Positions 1 to 11,189 of a DNA stretch of 64,000 bases are shown piece by piece; the stretch's first letter is position 1, and every line of letters starts with the position of its first letter. A program made the translations under genes and the position numbers. This DNA comes from Tenodera sinensis. Its lineage: Eukaryota; Arthropoda; Insecta; Mantodea; Mantidae. The notes below the pieces were generated by a model that worked only from the letters and a program-made list of their open reading frames with translations, did no database searches and had not been told where the DNA came from. The DNA is taken from the NCBI GenBank assembly GCA_030765045.1, contig CM060961.1:143618538-143682537 (forward strand). The letters are read 5' to 3'.

Positions 1-2
1 GT

Positions 3-1319
3 GCTAAATGGGGCTGCTCAAGGAGAGTCCTTAACACAACATACAAAATGTATATTAAACCAAACCTCTTGTACTGTTCTGAAGCTTTAATAACAGCAGC
101 AAATGCTAACATCAATAAACTTGAACAAATACAAAATCAGGCTCTTCGCCTAATCACTGGAGCAGTTAAATCCACACCTATTGATGCCATGCTTGCCTTA
201 ACACGGACCCCATCAATAACAACAAAAATAGAAGAACAAGCATTGCTCCAACACGAGAAAATGTTACGACTGCCAAACTCTAAATGGACAGAAGAGAACC
301 TCCCCCCTTCAATCCTTAAAACTCATAGTAGTTTCCTAGAAAAGGTAACACAGATTAAATCCAAATTGAACATTCCTAACACCAGAGAAAATCTACTTAT
401 TAGAGAAAATCCATTGGAATTATTGCAACCTACCTTCAATTTGGAATTAATAGAGGAAATAAGTAAATCAGACACACCAAAAGAAATACAGAAACTTCTA
501 GCTCTGGAAACAATCAATACTAGATATCCCACAGAAGAATGGCTGCACATATATACTGATGGATCCTCGAAGGAAAACCTTACTGGAGCTGGAGTTACAT
601 GTTCACATTTTTCCTTTTATCATTCTGTTGGCAGAGACACAACAAATTATGATGGAGAAATAGAGGCTATATACATTGCTCTCCGACAATTATTAAATCT
701 TCCCTTAAATAAATTTAACAAGGCAGTAATTCTTTCGGATTCTAAAGCTGCAATTCAGGGAATATGTTCAAATACTACAAAGAAGTCAACAAAAATTAGA
801 GAATGCTACAAAATGTTAACACAACTCCAAAAAGTTAATAAGACTGTTCATCTCCAATGGATTCCAGCACACTGTGGAGTCATGGGGAACGAAGCTGCAG
901 ACTCACTTGCAAAGAAAGCCACAACAATAACACAAAAGTCTAAATTCAATTTCTCATATTCCTCAATAAAACGCTTGATCATTAAAAATTTTTGTCATTC
1001 ATACCTACAAGAAATAGAAACAAATGCCAAAGATAAAAAATGGATTACACTACTTTCCAATCCAGATATAATCCCCCAGAGACCAAGGAAAACAGCTGTT
1101 GCAGCCTTCCGACTATTGACAAATCATGACTGCTTGGCAAGTCATCTCTACAGAATAGGTATCTCAGCCTCACCGATATGTGTCCTGTGTAAGGATCCAG
1201 CAGAAATGAATGAAGAACACTCGAAGACCTGTGAAGCATTAAGATCAGAAGAAACTACAGTTCAAAAGTATTGGAAAGCACGAATGCTAATGGCTTCATT
1301 GCCAGATGCAAGGCACTAG
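3..1319 (+). CDS. I-like LINE (family A), ORF2 C-terminus with RNase H, partial at window edge
   Basis: The frame is open from base 3 to the TAG at 1317-1319, so this is the 3' end of a longer ORF2 cut by the window start. It encodes the tail of the reverse transcriptase followed by a type I RNase H. The acidic residues are visible in HIYTDGSS (near 552), DGEIEAI (near 652), ILSDSKAAI (near 730) and NEAADSLAK (near 888), with the usual WIPAHCGVMGNEAAD block. A Cys/His C-terminal motif, CVLC...EEHSKTC, follows. RNase H removes template RNA during target-primed reverse transcription. Closest relatives in the window are the minus-strand copies at 16563-19186 (very similar) and 35875-40889 (divergent). 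The visible part has no stop or frameshift, so this copy may be young. Assignment to the I/LOA-like group rests on the RNase H and the CAA tail. Confidence 0.9.
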   Translation, partial: AKWGCSRRVLNTTYKMYIKPNLLYCSEALITAANANINKLEQIQNQALRLITGAVKSTPIDAMLALTRTPSITTKIEEQALLQHEKMLRLPNSKWTEENLPPSILKTHSSFLEKVTQIKSKLNIPNTRENLLIRENPLELLQPTFNLELIEEISKSDTPKEIQKLLALETINTRYPTEEWLHIYTDGSSKENLTGAGVTCSHFSFYHSVGRDTTNYDGEIEAIYIALRQLLNLPLNKFNKAVILSDSKAAIQGICSNTTKKSTKIRECYKMLTQLQKVNKTVHLQWIPAHCGVMGNEAADSLAKKATTITQKSKFNFSYSSIKRLIIKNFCHSYLQEIETNAKDKKWITLLSNPDIIPQRPRKTAVAAFRLLTNHDCLASHLYRIGISASPICVLCKDPAEMNEEHSKTCEALRSEETTVQKYWKARMLMASLPDARH

Positions 1320-1341
1320 AAAACAACAACAACAACAACAT
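1320..1341 (+). repeat. (CAA)n 3' tail of LINE A
   Basis: The stop codon is followed directly by AAAACAACAACAACAACAAC and then unrelated R1 sequence. A short CAA-repeat tail in place of poly(A) is the 3' end of this LINE; the same tail appears in reverse at 12869 and 16563. The 3' UTR is essentially absent. Confidence 0.85.
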
Positions 1342-1760
1342 TTTTTGTATAGTATGATTTGGTCTATCTCTAATGGTCTACCAGTTATGCAAAAGCCATC
1401 CAGAGTAAATACTACTACAGGGGCTATAGCCAGAAAATTCAAGATATACATTTCATTTGCCATAAAAATATCTCAAGCATATGACATTTTAATCAAAATC
1501 GTTAGAGCTATTTTCAAGAAAATCAAAATTTTCGAAAAATTTTCCATGTAAAGGGTAGTTTAGGGTGGGGCTATTTTCTTCAAAATCTTTGTGTCACATC
1601 CGTGAAAGACATTAAACTTAAATACCAACTTTGGTTTTTAACCGACTTTTTGTTTTTGAGTTATGCTGTCCACAGACTGACAGACAGACACACACGGACC
1701 TTTTTCTAAAAATGCTTCTTTTGGATTCAGGGGATAGAGAAAGTAAGAGGCACATTCAAA
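1342..1760 (+). repeat. R1 dispersed repeat, internal to 3' part
   Basis: This stretch matches the 3' half of the repeat seen more fully at 55605-56470 and 56520-57395: the ACCAGTTATGCAAAAG start, the CATGTAAAGGGTAGTTTAGG block, a GACAGACAGACACACACGG run and the GAGAAAGTAA end. It begins abruptly at the LINE A tail, so LINE A probably inserted into an R1 copy whose 5' half lies left of the window. No coding capacity is seen. R1 is an in-house name; the class is unknown. Confidence 0.75.
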
Positions 1761-1978
1761 GTCAAGGCATGTTTAAGAACATCTCCTAAAGAGGATGCCC
1801 AGATTGCACAAATGCTAATGGTGGACATTTTGAACATCTGCTGTCACAATATTCATCTTTTACATGAAACTTCTAAGTTTGTTACTAGGTTATATGACAG
1901 ATAGAATATATTTATTCACACTTCATATAGTGTTTACTCCTGCAATATAGGTTCATGTCTTGTGTTCAGTTCCCCATC
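1761..1978. other. Unassigned AT-rich sequence
   Basis: Between the R1 end and the LTR element nothing recognisable was found on either strand. Confidence 0.5.
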
Positions 1979-1982
1979 ATAT

Positions 1983-2789
1983 TGAGACAGAATATATGGT
2001 TAGACCCCAAAAGGAAATCATTTATGTAAATATTTATTTCAAATGTAATTTATTCTTCATGTTGATAAGAATTAGTTGAGTAACGAAAATGTGTTGCTAT
2101 TTTTTCATTGTTAAGAAAAATAAGTTTGTTTAAAAACATCATCAATATTAAGTTTCATCTTTAAATTTAATATGCATAAGTATAAGAACCATATATATAT
2201 TTAATGTTAAAAGTGAAGTGAGAATAGATAAAGATCGCTTGCCTAACAATACAGGAACTATTTAACGTAAGAAAATATAAAATGAATGCACACGTGCATG
2301 TATACAAAAAAGGACGTCATGTAAAGTAGCACCAATTTTGTTATTATAATCCTCGCAAAAGTTAAAGGCATATGGAGGCGGGCCGTACTGCAGACTCCAG
2401 CGAATCCTAAGCTTGCCCCTCCTACCAGCGCTGCCGAATGTGGTATGTGCTCTTATGTACAGAACCTCTGCTGGTACTCGCACTACGCTTGGCAACAGCG
2501 CTCTGCTTCAGCATTGGCCAGCGTTCACATGCCTTTAACTTTTGCGAGCAGTATAGCGTCTGTATGTTTGAGAGGTAAAGACGTGTTTCTATAACGCGCA
2601 TGGATGTGGGTCTCAAAGACTTTACAAGAATAACAAGTGTAATAAGAGACGAAAAAAAATGATAATAAAGTGAAATATAGTGAAGTTACATCGAGTGTTT
2701 ATTCATTCCACCTAGTACCACGCCCGGGGAGAAATAATAGTCTCTAATAGCTGAATGAAATGTAATAATTATTTAAAAATACAGCACCA
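1983..2789 (+). repeat. 5' LTR (807 bp)
   Basis: Starts TG and ends CA, and aligns with 8676-9323. It is longer than its partner because it holds a 207-bp MITE plus its 2-bp target copy, and it lacks 53 bp present in the 3' LTR at 9112-9164. Promoter and polyadenylation functions are expected by family; no TATA box was assigned. Confidence 0.92.
2347..2553. mobile_element. MITE inserted in the 5' LTR
   Basis: About 207 bp with inverted termini: left arm contains CTCGCAAAAGTTAAAGGCAT and the right arm its exact reverse complement. Similarity extends outward to roughly 28 bp with a few mismatches. TA is duplicated at 2345-2346 and 2554-2555. The 3' LTR shows the empty site with a single TA near 9036, so this is an insertion, not ancestral LTR sequence. 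The TA target fits Tc1/mariner-type MITEs; the interior is GC-richer than its surroundings and has no coding capacity. Confidence 0.88.
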
Positions 2790-2791
2790 AA

Positions 2792-2809
2792 TGGCGCCCA
2801 ACATGGGGC
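2792..2809 (+). promoter_or_regulatory. Primer binding site, tRNA-Lys type
   Basis: TGGCGCCCAACATGGGGC lies two bases after the 5' LTR. It is complementary to the 3' end of insect tRNA-Lys with one mismatch (from recall of the tRNA sequence), as in several insect Gypsy-group elements. It primes minus-strand DNA synthesis. Confidence 0.88.
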
Positions 2810-3112
2810 ACGAATATTGGGTGGAATGAAAATCGATGGGAAATGAACTTACCAAGTGACGTGAAATCTACGCGCGAAAACGGAAGAAGACGCCATTAAG
2901 CAATCCATCGAAGTTTAAGACTACAGGAGAGGTTATTAAGCTGGAATCAACGGGGGAAGTGCAGACGAATGCCGACGGATGCCTATCCATCGACGCAGAG
3001 AACTTCAAGGGACGTCTAGTGAAGCCAACCGCCCAGGGGATGGACGTAACGAAATAAACCAACGAAAAAAAAGTAGGACCAAAAATTTTTATTTAAAATT
3101 TACTTTATTTTT

Positions 3113-5110
3113 ATGTTACTGCGAAGTGGCAAAATAGTAGGACTTTTAAGCCCAACTGAACTGAATCAAAAAACGAAAATATCACAAAAAGGAAAAGAAC
3201 TAGGAACAGGAATAGGGGAAGGGGCAGATAAGCCTAGTTATTACATAGAAACAGAAAAAGAGGAAGTAGCAGTAATAGGAAAAGACCAAAGGTTACTAAT
3301 GATCATGTTTGAAAGACTAGAGCAGAATATGAAGGAAATAGGTCACAAATTAAAGCAAGATTTAGAACAGAGTATAGGTCAGAAAATGGAGGGAGTGAGA
3401 CAGGACTTAGAACATAATAAAAAAGAAATAAGACAGGATTTAGAACAAAATAAAAAAGATATAGGTCTGAAAATGGAGGAAGTGAGGCAGAACTTAGAAC
3501 AGAAAATAGAATTAGGAAGACAGGAGTGTAAAGAAAATATGAAAGTAATGGAAACTAATTTGAAATTTGTACATAAAAACATAAATGAGACAAAGGAAGC
3601 TTTAGAAGCTAGGATAGAAATCATAGGAGATAGGATGGCAAACATAGAAATGGAAATGAAAGAAAACAAGATTGTATTAGAGGGAGAAATTGGTAGATGT
3701 AGGGATGAAATAACAGTGTAATGCAAGTATAGACTGTAAGATCACAAATGTAAAAGTAGAAATAACTGAGGAATTAAGGAAGAAATTGAAGTAGTAAAGA
3801 AAGGAATTATTAATGAAACTGTAGAACAAACTGTCATTCCTAAAATTAAAACTGTGGCTAATGTAGTACAATCACAACAAGATGCTATGAATGATATGAA
3901 CCAAAGTCACTTAGAAATAAAAAATGATTTAAAATCAATTTATGAAGAAAAGAGAAAAGGAAAAGAAAATTTGGCTAATGTAGATGATGTGAATGCACTA
4001 CAAAGGCAAAAAGATGATTTAGACGTAAGTGATGTTCAAGATTGAAAGTTACTTGAATAATGTACAAAATGTTGACTCACCATATAGAGATACACAATTA
4101 AACAATGACACAACACACAACACATGCTACACCAACAGCATACTACATGAAATTACACCATCTACATTTGACGAGGAGAAGGGAGACGATCCAAAACTCT
4201 TTGTTAAAGAGATGGTAGAGTATTTTAAAGTGAAAAAGATACCAAATGAGCTTAGGATGATGATAGTCAAGAAAAGCTTAAAAAACAAAGCATTAGAATG
4301 GCTAAGGTTAACACTAGCTGGTCAGGAATCATATAGCTCATTTAGGATTCTATTCGTATCAAGGTATTGGGGCCCAGCTAAGCAGAACCAGACAAGGGTA
4401 GAATTAGCGACAGGAAGATATGATCCGGCCAAAGGGTTATCACTAGTCGATTATTTCATGAAAGTAGCTAACAAAGGGAAGCTATTAGACCCTAACCTGT
4501 CGGAAGCAGAATTAATTACCAGCACAACAAGACATTTCCCAGACACAGTAAGAATGGGGTAATTGTTGCGAGGCCAGTAGATTTTGCAGACTTGATAGAA
4601 CTACTAACAGCCTTCGAAATGCAAAATGGTCAGCCTAATGAGCATAGACATACAAACGGTCACCCAAACTCACCGGTCTCAAACAGAAGCACGACTACAA
4701 ACAACCAGAGTGAGAGAGAAGATAGAAATACCAGGAGCACCCATGACAGAGGGAGAGGGGCACACCATTTTCCACAACCACACAATCATGGTGAAAGGAT
4801 GGAGAACACGAGACAGCGTTACCACGACACGATACCAAGGGGTGAATCAAGACACCCAACATATACATATGATTGTGGGAGACCAGGAGACCGTACCCAC
4901 CAAGTGAATCTCATACGATTCTATAGGGAATACTTGAACAGCCAAAGACCGTCATACCACAGGGGTTCACACCAAAGGGGCAGAAACCAATGGAACACTG
5001 GCAACATAAGACAGCGGGAAGTAGATGAAAATGTGCTAGATAGAGCGGATTGTGCACAGAACTCAGAAACAACAATTGCCACTAACACCCAGGGAAATTA
5101 CCACGACTAA
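3113..5110 (+). pseudogene. gag: gag of the LTR retrotransposon, broken
   Basis: The start MLLRSGK at 3113 follows an A/T-rich leader. Residues about 60-200 are a long charged coiled coil of repeated QDLEQNKK-like units. The frame breaks near 3720, resumes at 3854-4045 and again at 4029-4562. That last part holds a capsid-like retrotransposon gag domain (FDEEKGDDPKLFVKEM, ALEWLRLTLAG, FVSRYW). The frame shifts again near 4560, and 4592-5110 encodes a basic, Asn/Arg/His-rich tail. A CxxC-type zinc knuckle is not clear; only a degenerate YDCGRPGDRTH is present. Gag would package element RNA in particles; with at least three frame breaks it is not functional here. Confidence 0.85.
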
Positions 5111-5178
5111 GTTCACTCCAATCAAGTTGATGACCAACACAAAACCTAAGCGATTGACAATTGATATCTACACCATGA

Positions 5179-5337
5179 TGGCTGCACAAAGGGAAAATGG
5201 AACTACTGTACACAGGACCACTGGTCATAACGAAACAGCTGGGCGACCATACATATGAGCTACAGAATACAAATGGCAAGTTGGTAGGAAGATACCATAA
5301 AAACAAATTAAAACCATATAAAGAAAGGACCATATAG
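5179..5337 (+). pseudogene. pol remnant: integrase C-terminal GPY/F-type segment
   Basis: In the frame starting at 5179 the translation contains TGPLVITKQLGDHTYELQ and then VGRYHKNKLKPYKERTI before a TAG at 5335. This is the end of a Gypsy-type integrase (chromodomain-less GPY/F module plus tail). It sits about 70 bp after the gag region, so protease, reverse transcriptase, RNase H and the integrase core are missing: a clean internal deletion of most of pol. Confidence 0.8.
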
Positions 5338-5850
5338 TCTTTGCCAACAAATATGTAAGGCAGGAACAGTAGAGATGAGGAAAAACAATAAGCTTTAATA
5401 AGTTTCTTATAGAAAATTATATACAGGTTGGAAAATACAACGGGGAAAGGAAATCAACACAGTCATTGGCTATAATGACCACCGAGAGCATTCTCAAGAA
5501 AGACAGGTGAGAATACTGATTGTCATTAAAGAAATGAATTATACCGATGAAGAAAATGTGTTTTTGACATAAGGATGTCTGGGACAAAAATAAAAAGGAA
5601 TCAATTGTGGTGACAAAGAGAAAATATTTTAGACACAAGGGTGTCGAGGGTGAATTAAGAAGAAAAATAATATAGTTGCAGAATAATTATAAATATAGAA
5701 GGTTTTTCTTATAGAAATAAGAGCTAAAAAGATGACAGTAAAGAGAGGAAAACTATAGTCAGAAAAGCAATGCCCATAGATTAAGATGGATATGGCCAAT
5801 GTTGAGCTTAAAGAAATGTTGAACTAAACAATAGTGAATAAGAACCCAAT
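5338..5850 (+). other. 3' noncoding part of the LTR element
   Basis: A/G-rich sequence with many short purine runs between the pol end and the hAT insertion. It contains two loosely similar GACAYAAGGRTGTC-like motifs (near 5565 and 5632). No coding frame was recognised; it resumes after the hAT at 8235-8675. Confidence 0.6.
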
Positions 5851-5858
5851 GTCATAAT

Positions 5859-8226
5859 TACGGCTAGGAAGTTCATGCATTTGCATGTTTTTTCATAGGG
5901 GTTAAAAATGTATGCTTTTACATTATGTGCACGAATTATGGAATTTTCAGTTATTTGGACATGATCTTATAGTGCATATAACTGCATATTTTCTTGATTT
6001 TTGATAAATGCATATCATTTCACTATTATAGCCCCTATATTGCATATTTTAATGATTTCTATGGTTTCTTATTATTGGTTTTCATCTGGATAATATTTTT
6101 CGTAATGGTAATGTTGCACATGATGACACAACTCACAAAGATTTCAATATTATAGCCCCTATATTGCATATTTTAATTAATTTTATGGCTTTTTATTATT
6201 TTTTCCATCTGTATAATATTTTTTTACATTGGTAGTATTGCACATGATGATGCAACTCGTGAGGTGGCGAGAACTACTGCTGAGTGATATTGTCATGCAA
6301 TGAATCCCCTGTTTCATCCTTTCATTATATGTATGTTCGTAGAAAATAATCAGTGCGTTATCTGAGAGGTTTATAGTAGCAAAGATAAAGTGCAGGTCAA
6401 CGTTTTGAGCAGCACGATTATAGCAACGCTTGCCTGCCCATCAGTAGCTGTGTAGTGGTCTTCAAACATAACAGTGTAGTGAACTGGTTCCCACCAAATT
6501 AAATTAGGCATATAAAATGTTAAAAAGCTCTTCAAATGTTGAAAATAAAACCAACTCCGAGTGCTAGATTAATTAATTTACAGAACAAGTTTTCGGGTGA
6601 TTTAATATCTACCGATAATAGGCCACTGTTTTGTGGAGCGTGTGAGAAAAATGTAGGAGTGAGAAAAGATTTCAAATAAGTCGGCACAGCAAAACATAGG
6701 AGAATTTAATCAGAAAACTCGCAAACAAAGAACCTGTTCCAAAACAGCTAGTAGAGTGTTTAGGAAGTAGGGTTACTGAATTATATAACTTCTGTCAAAC
6801 ATTTTTAGCTGCTGATATTCCCTTGTTCAAAATTAATAATCTGACATTTAAAAACTTTTTTTGCCACACACACTCGACAACATGTGCCTGAAGAAAGTAC
6901 GCTGCGTAAGACTTATGTAGGACATTGTTACAATAACGTACTGTCAAATATACAAAAATGAATTAGTGGATCAGTTTGTGTGGTTGTCTGTTAATGAAAC
7001 CCCTGATTCTGAGCGCCGTTCTATTGCTAATATAATCGTGGGTGCTTTAAATAATGAACAAAAAACTACACCTTATGTGCTTAATGTGTGCGAATTGTCG
7101 GCCACTAACAATGTAACTGTGAACCAGTTTGTGATGGACACTTTGAAATTACTATAGCCATGTGGAATCAAATACGACTGGTTACTTTTATTTGTTACTG
7201 ATGCAGGTCCTTATATGGTAAAATCAGGACAAACTCTGAAAGGTATTTTTCCTTACTTAATTCATATAACTTGTTTGGCACACGCTCTTCATCACATTTC
7301 TGAGACAATACATGATTATTTCCCACTGGAGACAGATTTGTGTCCAGTACATATAAAGAGAATTTTTGTTAAATCTCCTAAAAGAGTTAAATTGTTTAGA
7401 TCACCAGCACCTAATATTCTACTTCCTCCTGCACCAGTGTTAACTCAATGGGGAACATGGGTTGATGCAGTTTTATATTATGCTGAGCACATAGAAATAG
7501 TCGAAGAGGTTGTTAATTCATTGGACTTGAAAGATGCTTCATCAATGGAAACTGTGCAAAATACTCTGTCAGACACTGGGTTAAAAGAGGATCTTAGTTT
7601 CATATCTGCCCATTTTTCTTTCTTACCAACAGCCATAATGGCATTGGAAGCTGTAGGATCTCCTTTGCATGAATGCTGTAGGATCTCCTTTGCATGAATC
7701 ACTTACTGTTTTTGAAAAAAACAATAAGTGACCTTCGTTCGGCTCCTGGTAGCACAGGACAAAAAGTGAATTATGTAATTTCAAAAAATTCTGGTTATAA
7801 CCAGATGTGCGATATTCGAGACATCCTCGAAAGAAAACCATCTGTCACACCAAGAGACTTACTCTCTCTGTAAAGCAGTTAACATCATTTAAATATGCCC
7901 GATAACATCGTATGACGTGGAGAGAAGTTTTTCACGTTACAAAAGTGTTTTGCGAGACAACATACAATGTTTTACAGTTGAATATTTTTGCGAAGTGTTT
8001 GTTGTGGACTGCAATTTAGCAGTTAATACTAGCAGCCGGACCACTTCTGCTTCAACGTCTAAGGAATACGGTAACTTTATTTATTATTTATACTGTCTTG
8101 TCTTCTGCAAAGGGACATCAATCGTTTTAATTAATAGTGCATATTTCTTGGCATATTTGCAAGTTTTTAAGAGCATATATGCATGCATATTTCAGTGTTT
8201 TTTAGGGCATGAAATTCCGAGCCCTA
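5859..8226 (+). mobile_element. hAT transposon, copy A (2.37 kb)
   Basis: Terminal inverted repeats: TACGGCTAGGAAGTTCATGC at 5859 against the reverse complement of ATGAAATTCCGAGCCCTA ending at 8226. The 8-bp target duplications are GTCATAAT (5851-5858) and GTAATAAT (8227-8234), one mismatch. The hAT-type 8-bp duplication and TIRs define the borders. Two sister copies lie at 24353-26499 and 58261-60164. It is inserted in the LTR retrotransposon and is therefore younger than it. Confidence 0.93.
6537..8070 (+). pseudogene. hAT transposase (CGGBP1-like N-terminus), copy A, inactivated
   Basis: The N-terminal zinc-finger region reads LFCGACEKNVG (near 6627). The middle DDE-type domain includes QFVWLSVNETPDSERRS, LLLFVTDAGPYMVKSGQTLKG and HITCLAHALHHI. 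The C-terminal dimerisation part is YDVERSFSRYKSVLRDN. Stops and frameshifts occur at several points (for example a TAG replacing Trp near 7156). A tandem duplication of about 26 bp at 7658-7698 (GCTGTAGGATCTCC twice) is private to this copy. The family resembles CGGBP1-related hAT transposases; the assignment is from motifs only. Confidence 0.85.
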
Positions 8227-8234
8227 GTAATAAT

Positions 8235-8675
8235 AGTATTATTAGTAACATCAGAGTTTAAGAACTGAATCAACGACCTGCCTGTACATGATAAGCTTGC
8301 AAGACAAAGAAGGCAAAGAACTGAATAAAATTGCCATAAGTATGATCATAATCATTAGTTCAAGGTTTGTATCCTGCTTCTCTCTCCTCATAACATAAGT
8401 CAAAAGGCACATCATAAACCATGATACACTTAAATAATATTTGTGTCAATGTCAAATGTAAAAACTTAGGAATATTCTTGGTATTGTGTTGTATAAAGAC
8501 ATGCTCTGTCATGCCAAAACAAAAGACAAAAACATACAGCAAAGAAGACTGTAAAGAAAAAGAAGGGTATTATACAAAGTAAAAAGATTGTATCAAAGGA
8601 ATAGGGAGAAGTGTTGTATTGTGTTTCAAGATTGTGAATATATGTGACAACTTGAAAAACAAAACAAGGGGAATG
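8235..8675 (+). other. LTR element 3' noncoding region and polypurine tract
   Basis: Continuation of the LTR element after the hAT target site. AAAACAAGGGGAATG, immediately before the 3' LTR (about 8660-8675), is the probable polypurine tract priming plus-strand synthesis. No reading frame was recognised. Confidence 0.65.
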
Positions 8676-9323
8676 TGAGACAGAATATATGGTTAGACCC
8701 CAAAAGGAAATCATTTATGTAAATATTTATTGCAAATGTAATTTATTTTTCATATTGATAAGAATTAGTTGAGTAACAAAAACATGTTGCTATTTTTTCA
8801 CTGTTAAGAAAAATAAGTTTGTTTAAAAACATCATCAATGTTAAGTTTCATCTTTAAATTTAATATGTATAAGTATAAGAACCATATATATTTAATGTTA
8901 AAAGTGAAGTGAGAATAGATAAAGATCGCTTGCCTAACAATACAGGAACTATTTAACGTAAGAAAATATGAAATGAACGCATACGTGCATGTATACAAAA
9001 AAGGACGTCATGTAAAGTAGCACCAATTTTGTTATTAGTGTCTGTATGTTTGAGAGGTAAAGACGTGTTTCTATAACGCGCATGGATGTGGGTCTCAAAG
9101 ACTTTACAAGAGTGGAAAGACTATTAAGAAAATACAAATAGGTACAACGAAACTCAATTCAATTATAACAAGTGTAAAAAGAGACGAAAAAAATTTTAAT
9201 AAAGTGATATGTAGTGAAGTTACATCGAGTGTTTATTCATTCTACCTAGTACCACGCCCTGGGAGAAATAATAGAGTCTCATAGCTCAACAAAATGGAAT
9301 AATTATTTAAAAATACAGCACCA
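8676..9323 (+). repeat. 3' LTR (648 bp)
   Basis: Aligns with 1983-2789. It lacks the MITE, showing the empty TA site near 9036, and has 53 extra bases at 9112-9164. The ATAT target duplication follows at 9324-9327. Confidence 0.92.
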
Positions 9324-9433
9324 ATATAAATGTCATGAAAGGTCCATGCTATGTCAGAGCTAATCAAACAAAAAAATATTTCTTTATGAAAAAATAGAAT
9401 TAGAGTTCTAACATTTGAGTACTTTATTTTGTC

Positions 9434-9790
9434 TTGACCAGTTTCAATAGCAACTTGTCCTCATTGTCAGAAGTAACCAACTGGTTCATGGTGTTGGTGT
9501 CTGGTGTGCAGTTGCTTGTGGTGATATCTAGAGGTGAAGTGATGAACTTCTATTGTAGATTTGGTGGCAGGAATTCAAAATTCTTTAAAGAACATTTGTG
9601 TTTTATAATTAAAATCTTTTCCCAAGTATCCAAATCAGTTGTCTTTTGTAGGTTTCAGCAATTGTATGTTTGTTGCAATGTGATCAGTTGTCCAAAAGCA
9701 GATTTATCAGTATGTTTGTATTCAAAGTTCATCTCCCCTTCCTTGTTCACTGAACTGCTCCCAGGAGTTTTAAAAATGAGCTAATACTCT
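9434..9790 (-). pseudogene. Penelope-like element remnant, region after GIY-YIG core
   Basis: Read on the minus strand this gives TDLDTWEKILIIKHKCSL and NFEFLPPNL. The same segment is seen on the plus strand at about 51690-51870 (KDFNHKMQTLLNKL plus the same downstream text). The homologous locus carries a Penelope-type reverse transcriptase upstream, so this is a scrap of the region following the GIY-YIG nuclease. No intact frame. Family assignment is moderate and rests on the paralogue. Confidence 0.5.
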
Positions 9791-10150
9791 GCATATGGAT
9801 TTTCTAGTAACAATAAGACATTGTATTGTCAAATTATAGCACATATATAGTGCTTTCTCTTTATGTGTTTTTAAATTTTGATATATCAGTTTTATTTTAA
9901 TGTAATAGTTACCTTCTGGGCCATATTTTGCTGTACAGCTCCTCAATAATGTGCACAGAATTCATACACAGCATTCACCACAAAAGAATCCTGAGTACTA
10001 TTGAAAATTATTAACTTCTCTACATTACTTCGACAAGTTACCTTATTGGCCCAATAAAAGCTGCACTCCTAAATTATGAGGAAGAAATAAAAGAAATATT
10101 TTCTTCAAAAATAAGTCGCACACGGATACAGAGGAAAAAAGTTATCAGAA
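9791..10150. other. Unassigned, probably flank or terminal part of the Tigger element
   Basis: AT-rich. The Tigger coding region ends at 10153, so part of this stretch should be its 3' UTR and terminal repeat, but no terminal repeat was identified. Confidence 0.4.
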
Positions 10151-10152
10151 AT

Positions 10153-10819
10153 TTACATATGCACCGTACACATTTGTTCTAACATATGATACAATATATT
10201 GGCACCTAACATACCGGTCCCATGTCTTATCTTATTCAATCTCATCACTGTCAGTACCGGTATTTCCTTCATTCTCACCCACAGTATGTATTCCATCCTG
10301 CCATCAGCATTTCTAAACCCCATGATGACAATATGGAGGACCATGAAGCAAAGATCCACTTGCATAGAAGGGTGACTAATGGCTTCCTTAATCTTGCCAG
10401 ATAAATAATGTAAGGACAAGGTCTTCTTCCAGCAGCCAATTTGAATACATTTTTCAAGGTCGTCCTTGAACAACTTATTTATGGCCACTTCTACCACCTG
10501 TAGTTTTGAAGTCATTCCTTCAGGTACTACAACAAAGTCTGTCTTTTGTGCAGCAAGTTTACCCTTTACTTCAGCAGTTAGATATTCCTTAAAAGCATCC
10601 AAAACTAATATAGCTCTTACATAGCAAGCAGTGGCCCAGGTCTGCAATTTCCAACAGACGACAGCCAGTCAACAATCAATTGCATTGTCAGCAAAACATA
10701 GGAAAGTTTGCTTTGGACATAGTTTTTCTCTTCTGAATGACATAAGGGGATAACTTTCCCCCATCGGCTGTAACAGCTACCATCTCAGATATTCTATTGT
10801 TTTTCATTCCCAGTTCCTC
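10153..10819 (-). pseudogene. pogo/Tigger transposase, C-terminal half
   Basis: Minus-strand translation includes LVLDAFKEYLTAEVK and VVPEGMTSKLQVVEVAINKL, the standard pogo/Tigger catalytic-core motifs (LLVLDxFxxHL; PxGxTSxLQPLDV). Before them are VTADGGKLSPYVI and the end of TGNEK. The coding sequence is cut at 10820 by a piggyBac insertion and resumes at 13334 with KGAESI, exactly where the family motif KGAKSV...TTGNEK continues. Stops occur in this half. It would be a DDE transposase of the Tc1/mariner superfamily. Confidence 0.85.
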
Positions 10820-11189
10820 TTAAACCTAGAGCAGGCACGCTGGTGTATTTTATACACCACATTTGCATTTTGCGCTCTAACAGATAAATATCTTAACGTA
10901 TCAGTACGTTGTTGTCAGTACCTTTCAAGTCATTGTTTAGCTTCCGTTTAGTTGTGTCAGAGCGATTGTAGCATCAACAACTCAAAGGCAACGATAAGTT
11001 ATTCTTGGAACTGCACCAGCGGCGTATTTTATACACCGTGCGCCCGGTCATGTAAGTACTATTTCAATTGTCAACCTAATCTGTTGTACTTTTACAGAAA
11101 GCGGCTGCATAACAAATTATGTGTTTTAAAGAGGGCCATTATTGTAGTGCATTATTAGCCACCAATATTTCATGTTTCTAATTTTAGGG

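Larger units (their letters stand above)
1979..9327 (+). mobile_element. LTR retrotransposon (Gypsy/Ty3-like), pol-deleted, with nested hAT
   Basis: Two direct long terminal repeats (1983-2789 and 8676-9323) begin TGAGACAGAATATATGG and end ACAGCACCA. They are flanked by a 4-bp target duplication ATAT (1979-1982 and 9324-9327). A primer binding site matching tRNA-Lys follows the 5' LTR and a purine-rich tract precedes the 3' LTR. Inside are a broken gag and only the last part of pol, so the element could move only with help. A hAT (5859-8226) later jumped into the 3' noncoding part. The LTRs differ by many substitutions and by indels (a MITE only in the 5' copy, 53 bp only in the 3' copy), so the insertion is old. 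Confidence 0.92.

Noticed and set aside
1979..9327. Endogenous retrovirus with env
   Set aside because: No envelope-like frame with signal peptide or transmembrane segment was seen; the region after pol is noncoding apart from the hAT.
9434..9784. Plus-strand 116-codon protein
   Set aside because: The informative frame is the minus strand, shared with the Penelope locus near 51700.
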